Source: Enterobacteriaceae endosymbiont of Donacia bicoloricornis (lineage in GTDB: Bacteria > Pseudomonadota > Gammaproteobacteria > Enterobacterales > Enterobacteriaceae). From it: a stretch of 6,555 bases of DNA. Made by a program: the position numbers and the translations under genes. Within the stretch, counting starts at the first letter, position 1, and each line of letters opens with the position of its first letter. Shown here in pieces: positions 1 to 6,555 of the stretch. The notes beneath the pieces are model-generated. The model was not told where the DNA came from. It saw nothing but the letters and a program-made list of their open reading frames with translations, and searched no databases. The stretch lies in contig NZ_CP046186.1 of NCBI RefSeq assembly GCF_012567955.1, positions 416,152 through 422,706 of the forward strand. Reading direction: 5' to 3'.

Positions 1-2468
1 ATATTAGCGATTCCAATACTACAATGGAAAATAGATCTTGTTAATGAAACATATAATAATCTTAAATTTTCAGCAAGTGATTCTTCTAAAAAAAATTTTT
101 TACTTTCTTTATCTTTTTTAAAATCTAAAATTAATTCAAAATTTTTTCTATCATGATAAACAATAGCATCTTTATTTATAAATTCTATAATATTTGAAGA
201 AATAAATGGTAACCAAACAATAGGAAATTGCAACCCTTTAGCTTTATGTATTGTCATAATTTTTATTTTATTAAAATCATAATGTAATTTTATTTGTTTA
301 TTTAATAAATTTTTATCAGTATGTATAATTTGTTGTAATAACCATTCTATGGTTTGATAACAATTTATTATATTTATACATGATATTTGAATTAATTCTC
401 CTAAATATAAAATATTTTTTATTTTTTTTTCTATAAAATCATTAATGATATTTTCTTTATAAAAAAGAATATCTTTTATAAAAATTGTTTCTAACATAGC
501 TAAAATACCATGTTTTTTCCAAATAAATTTATAATTAATAAATTTATCAATTATTTTATCTAGATAAATTTTTTTTTTTCTATTTGTAAAAAAAGATAAA
601 TTAACATTAAATAATGTACTTGATAAAAGATTAATAATCTTTTGTTGTTTATTTGGTTGTAGAATAGTTTTTAATAATAAAACTAATTCTTTTGCTTCTT
701 GTGTTTCAAATATATTATTTGAATCAGATAAATAAATGGAAGGTAATTTAAATTTAATAAATTCTTTTTGTAAAATAGAAGCTTCAAAATGATTTCTGAC
801 TAAAACTGTTATATCTGACATTGTAATATCTTGATTTTTATAATTTTTTTGAAAAAATGCTTTTTTTTTTTCTCCTAATATTATTAATTGACATATTTCG
901 TATGCACATGTATATGCCATTTGCTGTTTATATGAATTAATGTCAATAATTTTATTAATAAACCAAAAAGTAATACCTGGTTTAATTTTTTTATTAATAA
1001 TAAAATTATAATTTAATTTTTTAGTTGTATATTTAGTAGGATAAAAAACAATATTTTTAAATAAAAAAGGATAAGATCTATAAGAAAATATTTTATTTAT
1101 ACCATTTATCATAGTTTTAGAAGAACGCCAGTTATTTGTCAACGTATAACATTTTTTTATCTCGCAAGACGCTTTTAAATAAGTAAAAATATCTGCTCCT
1201 CTAAAAGAATAGATTGCTTGTTTTGGATCACCAATGAATATAATAATATTATCTAATGTATTAATATATATTTTTTTTAAAATATTATATTGTTGGATAT
1301 CTGTATCTTGAAATTCATCTACTAATATTACAGGAAATAATTTTTTTATATCTTGTGCAATTTTTATACCAGATAAACTATTTAATCCTTTATTTAAAAT
1401 ATTTAATAAATCATCAAAACTAATTTGATTATTTACATTTTTTTTTTTTTTTACATATTTATTTATATATTTAATAGCTTTTATAATTATAAAAAATTTT
1501 AAATTATTAAATTTTTTTAAAAAAATATCTATTTTTTTAAATAAAATATATTTCGGAAATTTATTATTATTAATCGTTTTTTTATTTAAAAATTCTTGCG
1601 AGAATTTAGATATTTCTTTAGGATAAAAATTATCTTTATTTTCTGTTACACTCCATAAATCAATAATATTTATCCATTTATTTATTAATTTTTTATTATA
1701 AATATGTTTATTTATATTAGAATTGATAATAATATTAAAAATATTATTTTTATATTTAATCCAATGTTTTTTTAGTACTTTAATATATTTTAAATTTTTA
1801 TAAAATTGTATATAAAAATCTTTATTTTCAATAAAGTATTTAATTTTTGGAAAAGGTTTTCTTAATAAAAAAGGAGTTACTGTATATAATAAATCAAAAG
1901 GAGTTTTCCAATAAGAAAAAACTATTTTTGCTATTTTTTTTGGAAGTTTATAAAAATATTTTCTCCAAAAATTAATAGAAGCTTCTTGTTGTAAAATTGA
2001 TTCATCACTGATAATTTTTTTATGAGCAAAAAAATCATAAATTTCATAATTTTTAAAATTTAAAATTTTTTGACAAAAAGAATGTATTGTATAAATAGAT
2101 GCATTATGAATATTTAATTCAGCTTTTAATAATAAATTATTAGCTGTTTTATAATCTTTAATTTGTTTTATAAATTTATTAATGATTTCATATTTACTTG
2201 TCTTTTCTAAACATCCTTTTCGTAATATATGAATACTGTTTTTTATTCTTTTACATAAATTTTCTTTTGCAATATCAGTAAAAGTTACTACTAAAATTTG
2301 TTCTACAGTTAATGGAAGATTATTAAAATTTTTTTGATGTAAACCTAATAACATTCTTAAATATAAGATAATAATAGTAAATGTTTTTCCAGTACCTGCT
2401 GATGCTTCTATAAGATATTGCCCTCTTAAATTTTCTTTAAATGGATTGAATTCTTTTAATTTTATCAT
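1..2468 (-). CDS. recB: RecBCD exonuclease V subunit RecB, helicase part (3' end cut by window edge)
   Basis: RecB is the 3'-to-5' superfamily 1 helicase and nuclease subunit of RecBCD, which unwinds and degrades DNA from double-strand ends in the cytoplasm. Hand translation from ATG 2468 gives 822 uninterrupted codons running off the left edge. Motifs in order: Walker A ASAGTGKT at residues 22-29 (Lys28); VVTFTD near 60-65; TIHSFCQ at 127-133; FDD at 351-353; Walker B VDEFQDTD around 383-390; GDPKQAIYSFRGAD at 413-426; NNWRSS at 445-450; MTIHKAKGL at 738-746; LRLLYVSLTRS at 802-812 (Arg811). Spacing matches E. coli RecB (1180 aa) nearly one to one, so about 350 residues, including the nuclease domain, should lie outside. 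The start fits the E. coli N-terminus and lies 14 bases after recC, without a Shine-Dalgarno sequence. A 15-base poly(A) tract (coding strand) precedes FDD. Identity is near certain; integrity of the nuclease half cannot be judged. Confidence 0.96.
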   Translation of the reverse strand, partial: MIKLKEFNPFKENLRGQYLIEASAGTGKTFTIIILYLRMLLGLHQKNFNNLPLTVEQILVVTFTDIAKENLCKRIKNSIHILRKGCLEKTSKYEIINKFIKQIKDYKTANNLLLKAELNIHNASIYTIHSFCQKILNFKNYEIYDFFAHKKIISDESILQQEASINFWRKYFYKLPKKIAKIVFSYWKTPFDLLYTVTPFLLRKPFPKIKYFIENKDFYIQFYKNLKYIKVLKKHWIKYKNNIFNIIINSNINKHIYNKKLINKWINIIDLWSVTENKDNFYPKEISKFSQEFLNKKTINNNKFPKYILFKKIDIFLKKFNNLKFFIIIKAIKYINKYVKKKKNVNNQISFDDLLNILNKGLNSLSGIKIAQDIKKLFPVILVDEFQDTDIQQYNILKKIYINTLDNIIIFIGDPKQAIYSFRGADIFTYLKASCEIKKCYTLTNNWRSSKTMINGINKIFSYRSYPFLFKNIVFYPTKYTTKKLNYNFIINKKIKPGITFWFINKIIDINSYKQQMAYTCAYEICQLIILGEKKKAFFQKNYKNQDITMSDITVLVRNHFEASILQKEFIKFKLPSIYLSDSNNIFETQEAKELVLLLKTILQPNKQQKIINLLSSTLFNVNLSFFTNRKKKIYLDKIIDKFINYKFIWKKHGILAMLETIFIKDILFYKENIINDFIEKKIKNILYLGELIQISCINIINCYQTIEWLLQQIIHTDKNLLNKQIKLHYDFNKIKIMTIHKAKGLQFPIVWLPFISSNIIEFINKDAIVYHDRKNFELILDFKKDKESKKFFLEESLAENLRLLYVSLTRSIFHCSIGIAN
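1438..1452 (-). repeat. A15 homopolymer inside recB
   Basis: Fifteen consecutive T on the plus strand, that is A15 in the recB coding strand, is the longest homopolymer I see in the window. It covers four AAA lysine codons plus flanking bases (codons 339-344), in the variable linker just before the conserved FDD motif. The frame is the same on both sides, since Walker A upstream and DEFQDTD downstream are in one frame. Tracts of this kind are known in AT-rich endosymbionts as sites of indels and of transcriptional slippage; slippage here is inference. Confidence 0.85.
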
Positions 2469-2482
2469 TTTTTAAATTTAAA
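2469..2482 (-). other. recC-recB spacer, 14 bases, no Shine-Dalgarno
   Basis: Between the recC TAA and the recB ATG the coding strand reads TTTAAATTTAAAAA. It has no G, hence no Shine-Dalgarno-like motif. There is no hairpin plus T-run that would suggest a terminator, so the two genes are probably cotranscribed. In E. coli the whole protease gene ptrA lies between recC and recB; here nothing of it remains. Confidence 0.7.
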
Positions 2483-5400
2483 TTAATTATTATTATAATA
2501 TAATAAATCATATATCCATTCTTTTATTAATTTTTTAATTTTTATCCATTCTTTTTCTTTATTTAAATCAAAATTTAATTTTTTAAAATATGGATCATTA
2601 TTTTCATTAATAAAATTATTATTATTCCAATAATAGAAAAAGATTTTTTTTGCTTGATTTTGTATAAATAAATTATTATTAATACATTTTTTTGTTTTAT
2701 CAAAACAATTATTTATCCACGCCCAAGAACTTTTCATAGGTAAAAACATAGGATTATTTATACCATAAAAATAACCATTTATATATTTTTCTAATAAAAA
2801 AATAGCTTTTTTTTTTGTTAAAAACTTAAAATTATATTTTGTTTTTTTTGAACCATAAATAAATAAATTTATTTTTTTATTATAAATATTATTTGCACAT
2901 AAAATTAAATGTTCAATCCAAAGACTAAAAATAGTTTTAATATCTATTATTTTAGGTTCAAATTTAATTAAGCCTTGTTTGTATTCAAAAATTTTTATTT
3001 TTCCTTCTAATATAATATTTAAAATTTTAAAATTAATTTTATAGATTTTTTCTGTATATTTATATTTTTGAAATTTATAATTAAATATTTGATTAATTTT
3101 ATTTATTTTTTCTTCCCACCATATTTCACCATAATTACCATAAGGTAGAATACCATTATTTAAATAAAAATAATATAAATCATTAATATTTTCATTTAAA
3201 ATTAATGCACGTAGTATTTTTTTATTTATAAAATATTCTTGTAAATAATTAATTGTAAATGGTTCTGTATTAGATGTTGTTATTTGATTTAGATCTTGTA
3301 AATATATTTTTAATTTTTGATTAAAAAATCCTTTAAGTGGATGTTTCCAAAAATTAATTAAATTATTAATTTTTAATTTAAAATTTTTTATGGTGTTTTT
3401 TATCTTAAAATTATGATCAACAAATACATTAAGTTTTTTTTTGTTAAAAATATTAACATGTTTATTTTTATAATTTCGATAAAAATATTTAATAAAATTA
3501 TCATTAATTGTTTTTTTTTTTAAAAAATAATTTTTAGAAATATAAAATAATAATTTTTTTACTATATTAGATAAATTATTATTAATTTGATTAGTATTAG
3601 TACAGCTAATAAATAATTTTTTTTCTGTAGAAATAATTATTTTTAAAAACAAATTTTTTTCTTCATCTAAATAATTATTTTTATAAAAATTAGTTTGTAA
3701 TAAATCAAATATAATAGGATATTTTTTTTTTGTATAAAAATAATTATTCATCCCAATTACAAAAATTTGTTTAAAAAACATATTTTTAAATATGTTTAAA
3801 GAACAAAAATTAATCTTATTTATAGCAAATAAAAAAAATTTATGTTTTTTTTTAATAAAAAATTTAATTTTTTTTATAATTATTTTAACTGAAATTTTTT
3901 TTTTATATTTTATATTAATACCATAATCAAGAAATAAAAAAATTTTTTTTAAAATAAAATTTATATTTTTATTTATAAATTTTTTTTTAGGAAAAAAATT
4001 TTGGTAAAGTTTTAATAAAATATTTTTCCATTTTTTTAAACAATATTTTTTATTAAGTTTATTTTTCCATTTTTCTAATTGAATTAAAAAATAAAGAAAT
4101 TTACCTATTAATTCTCTTGATAATCCAACAGATATATTATATGGAATTAAATTTTTCCATTTACCTATATTTTGATCTAAAGCAAAACCTAAAAATATAC
4201 GATAAATAGCTAATTTCCATGTATATTGATCCTTAGGTAATTTAATACTATGAAAATTTTTTATATTTAATCCATATTTAATTCCTAAATCTTTTATCCA
4301 AAAATGTAAATGTTCTAAATCATTTTTTTTTAAAAGAAATTTATTAGAGATATAATCATCATCTAATAAAAAAAATATTTCTTTAGGAGTTAAATCTATA
4401 TAAGGTATTTTTAATAAAAATAAAAACTTATTTAAAATATCTAAATTTCTTATTTTATCATAATTAGAATATACATTAATAGGTATATCAATATTTTTAA
4501 ATATTGTATTAATATAAGGAACATACAATTCTAAATTAGGAGATATAACAATAATGTCATGTAAAAAATAATTTTGATTTTTTTTTAAAGTATATAATAT
4601 ATTATTATATAATAATTTTATTTCAGTATAAAAATCTTCACAAATATTTATTTGAATAGATTTATCTAAATAATTAATTTTTTTTTTATATTTTAAATTA
4701 TTCTCATTAAAATATAAAATATCATTTTTTATTTTATTTAATAAATTTACATTTTTATTTTCTATAAAAGCTTCAATATATCTAGAAGATATATTTATTA
4801 ATTTATTTATATTATTTAAACAATAATTACCCCAAGAAAATAGTAATGTATTAAAATTAGTATTTTTTTTTTTATTACTTTTAGAAGTATTACCCCAATA
4901 ATATTTAGAAGGAGTACACGTTAAAATATGTATTTCTATATATTTTTCTATTTTTTTTAGTAAATTTAAATATATTAAGGGAATATTCTGTATGTCTAAT
5001 AAAAAAATTCTTTCTGGAATTAAATTATATTTAAATAATACATTTTTTTTATTTTTTTCATAAAAATAAAATAATTCGCCATAATACCATAATTTTCTCC
5101 CTAGAATATTTTTATAATATTTTAATAATGTTCTCCATAGTTTAGATTGCCATATTTGATGTTCTTTATTTATAGATGAAAAAAATTTTTTTTTCTCCCA
5201 TAAAAATAATAATTCTGGTTTATTTTTTTGATAATCATAATATAAATTAGAAATTTGAGTAGATATTTGAAATAAATAATTAAAATCTTTAATTTTAGAT
5301 CCAAAATTTTTTTTAAAATTTATAAATTCTTTAGTAGATATTAATTTAGGAAGTAATAATAATATTACCCAAACAATATTATCTTTATATAAAATATTAT

Positions 5401-5650
5401 CTTTAGATATATTAGGTATTATTTTGATAAAAATATCCCAAATAAATTTATCAAAAGAGATAAATTTAATATTACTATATATGCCTAAAATTTTTGAAAA
5501 ATTTATTTTAATTAATTTAGAAAAATTTTTATGTTTATCAAATACAATTATTTCTGGAGTTAAAGGATTTTTTAAAGGTTTTTTTTTAATTTGTATTTTT
5601 ATTATATTTATTAATATATTAATATCATTTGAATAGTAGTGTGTAAACAT
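2483..5650 (-). CDS. recC: RecBCD exonuclease V subunit RecC
   Basis: RecC is the non-catalytic scaffold of RecBCD: a dead helicase fold that splits the duplex at its pin, guides the strands and in E. coli scans for Chi. The 1055 aa match E. coli RecC (1122 aa) end to end as recalled: YYSND at 5-9, PEII at 32-35, FIWDIF at 69-74, IEIHIL then YYWGN at 238-254, SWGN at 272-275, then TWK, GMNN, FWKHPLKGFF, TEPF, LPYGNYGEIWWE and LWIEHL in the C-terminal half. Much of the shortening comes from a loop of about 34 residues missing between YYWGN and SWGN. The start is confirmed because MFTHYYSN aligns with the E. coli start MLRVYHSN. The gene begins 7 bases after lgt and ends 14 before recB, suggesting one transcript. 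Composition is very rich in Lys, Asn, Ile and Phe, as expected from AT pressure. Many Chi-contact positions are substituted (see findings). The reading frame is intact, which argues for selection. Confidence 0.96.
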   Translation of the reverse strand: MFTHYYSNDINILINIIKIQIKKKPLKNPLTPEIIVFDKHKNFSKLIKINFSKILGIYSNIKFISFDKFIWDIFIKIIPNISKDNILYKDNIVWVILLLLPKLISTKEFINFKKNFGSKIKDFNYLFQISTQISNLYYDYQKNKPELLFLWEKKKFFSSINKEHQIWQSKLWRTLLKYYKNILGRKLWYYGELFYFYEKNKKNVLFKYNLIPERIFLLDIQNIPLIYLNLLKKIEKYIEIHILTCTPSKYYWGNTSKSNKKKNTNFNTLLFSWGNYCLNNINKLINISSRYIEAFIENKNVNLLNKIKNDILYFNENNLKYKKKINYLDKSIQINICEDFYTEIKLLYNNILYTLKKNQNYFLHDIIVISPNLELYVPYINTIFKNIDIPINVYSNYDKIRNLDILNKFLFLLKIPYIDLTPKEIFFLLDDDYISNKFLLKKNDLEHLHFWIKDLGIKYGLNIKNFHSIKLPKDQYTWKLAIYRIFLGFALDQNIGKWKNLIPYNISVGLSRELIGKFLYFLIQLEKWKNKLNKKYCLKKWKNILLKLYQNFFPKKKFINKNINFILKKIFLFLDYGINIKYKKKISVKIIIKKIKFFIKKKHKFFLFAINKINFCSLNIFKNMFFKQIFVIGMNNYFYTKKKYPIIFDLLQTNFYKNNYLDEEKNLFLKIIISTEKKLFISCTNTNQINNNLSNIVKKLLFYISKNYFLKKKTINDNFIKYFYRNYKNKHVNIFNKKKLNVFVDHNFKIKNTIKNFKLKINNLINFWKHPLKGFFNQKLKIYLQDLNQITTSNTEPFTINYLQEYFINKKILRALILNENINDLYYFYLNNGILPYGNYGEIWWEEKINKINQIFNYKFQKYKYTEKIYKINFKILNIILEGKIKIFEYKQGLIKFEPKIIDIKTIFSLWIEHLILCANNIYNKKINLFIYGSKKTKYNFKFLTKKKAIFLLEKYINGYFYGINNPMFLPMKSSWAWINNCFDKTKKCINNNLFIQNQAKKIFFYYWNNNNFINENNDPYFKKLNFDLNKEKEWIKIKKLIKEWIYDLLYYNNN
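3511..3521 (-). repeat. A11 homopolymer inside recC
   Basis: Eleven T on the plus strand, A11 on the coding strand, encode the lysine run in FLKKKTIND within the C-terminal half of RecC. The frame is open on both sides. Tracts of 10 occur at 3722-3731 and 3895-3904 of the same gene. They look like products of AT mutation pressure rather than designed elements. Confidence 0.8.
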
Positions 5651-5657
5651 ATATATT
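5651..5657 (-). other. lgt-recC spacer, 7 bases
   Basis: The coding strand reads AATATAT between the lgt TAA and the recC ATG. No Shine-Dalgarno is visible here or in the last lgt codons, which are almost all A and T, and there is no room for a terminator or a separate promoter apart from lgt coding sequence. Translational coupling or leaderless/unstructured initiation are both possible; the sequence does not decide. Confidence 0.65.
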
Positions 5658-6518
5658 TTATTTTTTAAAAGATGTTTTTTTTTTTATAAATAAAATTAAT
5701 CCAATAACTATCATAATTATTGAAAACAATTGATCAATAGTTAAAATAATATGATTTTTTAAAAAAAAAAATTTTATATCAGATTCTCTAAAATACTCAA
5801 TAAAAAATCTAATTATACCATAAAAAAATAAAAATAAAGATGATTTATATCCTATAAATAAGTTTTTTTTTAAAACTATATTTAAAATTAAAAATAAAAT
5901 TATACCTTCCAATAAACATTCATAAATTTGTGTTGGATGTCTAGGTAATTTTCCATATTGAACAAAAATTTCTCTATATTGTGAATTTTTTTGCAAGTAA
6001 ATTAAATCTTTTTTATTTGAGTTAGGAAACATAATAGCCCATGAAACATTTGTAACTTTTCCCCATAATTCACTATTAATAAAATTTCCTATTCTTCCCA
6101 TACCAATACCAATTGGCACCATAGGAACTATAAAATCTGTAATTTGTAAAAAATTTTTCTTTTTAAAAAAAGAAATTAAAAATATCACCAAAATAGTACC
6201 TATTAAACCTCCAAAAAAAGACATTCCTCCTTGCCAAATTTTTATTAAAATTATAGGATTTTTAATAAACATATGTGTATTATATATTAATGTACATCCT
6301 AATTTCCCTCCTAATAATAAACCTAAAAAACATAAACATAATAAATTATTAACTTCTTCTTTTTTCCAAAAATTATTATTTTTATTTTTTAAATAAGAAA
6401 TTTTTTTTATTAAAATAAAACTAATAAAATACATAATACCATACCAATAAATATTAATTTTATCTATTTTTAGAAAAATAGGATTTATGTGTGGAAATAA
6501 AAAATATTTTTTATACAT
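5658..6518 (-). CDS. lgt: Phosphatidylglycerol--prolipoprotein diacylglyceryl transferase Lgt
   Basis: Lgt moves a diacylglyceryl group from phosphatidylglycerol to the lipobox cysteine of prolipoproteins, the first step of lipoprotein maturation, in the inner membrane. The 286 aa match E. coli Lgt (291 aa) throughout: FPHINPIF at 8-15, YWYGIMY at 24-30 (Tyr26), FLGLLLGGKLG at 64-74, GGMSFFGGLIG at 97-107, GRIGNFINSELWG at 141-153 (Arg142, Asn145, Glu150, Gly153), LPRHPTQIYE at 191-200, YGIIRFFIEYFRESD at 233-247 (Tyr233, Arg237, Glu241). Several hydrophobic segments fit the seven-helix family fold. Numbering is one to two below E. coli. Odd point: position 102 is Phe where E. coli has His103, reported essential. 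The Lgt signature GRIGNFINSELWG is otherwise intact. The ATG aligns with the E. coli start and has a weak AAGA just upstream. It is the first visible gene of the lgt-recC-recB cluster; in E. coli thyA would follow it. Identity is secure; activity is uncertain because of the His replacement. Confidence 0.96.
   Translation of the reverse strand: MYKKYFLFPHINPIFLKIDKINIYWYGIMYFISFILIKKISYLKNKNNNFWKKEEVNNLLCLCFLGLLLGGKLGCTLIYNTHMFIKNPIILIKIWQGGMSFFGGLIGTILVIFLISFFKKKNFLQITDFIVPMVPIGIGMGRIGNFINSELWGKVTNVSWAIMFPNSNKKDLIYLQKNSQYREIFVQYGKLPRHPTQIYECLLEGIILFLILNIVLKKNLFIGYKSSLFLFFYGIIRFFIEYFRESDIKFFFLKNHIILTIDQLFSIIMIVIGLILFIKKKTSFKK
5675..5685 (-). repeat. A11 homopolymer near the lgt 3' end
   Basis: Eleven T on the plus strand, A11 in the coding strand, encode the lysines of the Lgt tail KKKTSFKK. 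A frameshift here would alter only the last few cytoplasmic residues, so the tract is probably under weak selection. A T11 coding-strand tract lies at 5761-5771, within the codons for KFFFLK. Confidence 0.8.
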
Positions 6519-6555
6519 TTTCTTATATTAAAAATTAATTAATTAATATTAATAT
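6519..6555 (-). promoter_or_regulatory. lgt upstream leader, possible promoter/ribosome site (partial)
   Basis: On the coding strand the 37 bases before the lgt ATG contain a single G and no C. They carry a repeated TTAAT/ATTAA pattern, a -10-like TAATAT, and AAGAAA directly before the start. AAGA could be a weak Shine-Dalgarno but is only about three bases from the ATG, closer than usual. In DNA this AT-rich, -10-like hexamers occur by chance everywhere, and the -35 region would lie outside the window, so the promoter call is weak. Confidence 0.25.

Noticed and set aside
1..2468. Possibility that recB is a pseudogene.
   Set aside because: Codon-by-codon translation from the ATG to the edge gives 822 sense codons in one frame with all helicase motifs in order. 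It has no stop in the window simply because the gene continues past the edge.
5424..5636. Plus-strand open frame of 70 codons rich in Ile, Leu and Phe, resembling a small membrane protein.
   Set aside because: It lies wholly inside recC on the opposite strand, in a well conserved part of RecC. Its hydrophobic look follows from reading the complement of Lys/Asn-rich codons. No ribosome site or family similarity supports it.
5755..5771. T6 followed by A11 on the plus strand, considered as a terminator-like hairpin.
   Set aside because: It is inside the lgt reading frame (codons for KFFFLK), has no loop and would form only a weak A-T stem.
6532..6555. AT repeat with TTAAT/ATTAA palindromes at the right edge, considered as an operator or terminator of an upstream gene.
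   Set aside because: At this base composition AT palindromes arise by chance, there is no GC stem, and the element is cut by the window edge.
1..6555. Search by eye for tRNA, rRNA, CRISPR arrays, insertion sequences and inverted terminal repeats.
   Set aside because: No GC-rich structured stretch, regularly spaced repeat or transposase-like frame is visible; three protein genes fill more than 99% of the window.

Overview
The window looks like a piece of a strongly reduced, extremely AT-rich gammaproteobacterial genome, most probably an insect endosymbiont of the Buchnera/Enterobacterales type. The basis is protein similarity recalled from the E. coli family members, very low GC (clearly below 20% by eye, not computed), AAA/AAT/ATA/TTA-dominated codon use, almost no intergenic DNA and many long poly(A)/poly(T) tracts inside intact reading frames. 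I do not assign a species.

Layout: everything supported lies on the minus strand, so it reads from right to left. A 37-base AT-only-looking leader (6519-6555) precedes lgt (6518-5658, complete, phosphatidylglycerol:prolipoprotein diacylglyceryl transferase). After 7 bases comes recC (5650-2483, complete, 1055 aa). After 14 more bases comes recB (2468 to the left edge), of which the first 822 codons are present. These include all the main superfamily 1 helicase motifs. The C-terminal nuclease domain lies outside the window. I translated recB by hand from start to edge and found no stop or frameshift. No stretch longer than about 40 bases lacks a gene, and I see no terminator, tRNA, mobile element or CRISPR.

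Function: RecB and RecC are two of the three subunits of the RecBCD (exonuclease V) helicase-nuclease that processes double-strand DNA ends; recD would be expected just beyond the left edge. Lgt carries out the first step of bacterial lipoprotein maturation in the inner membrane and is functionally unrelated. The linkage is a collapsed form of the E. coli chromosomal order lgt-thyA-ppdA-ppdB-ygdB-ppdC-recC-ptrA-recB-recD, with thyA, the ppd/ygdB genes and ptrA gone from between the survivors.

Most worth a second look: (1) Lgt has Phe where the E. coli family has its functionally essential His103, while the other catalytic residues are kept; (2) in RecC nearly all the residues implicated in E. 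coli in reading the Chi sequence are substituted, which suggests altered or lost Chi control; (3) a 15-base homopolymer lies in the middle of an otherwise intact recB. I did not find a wholly new system in this window.
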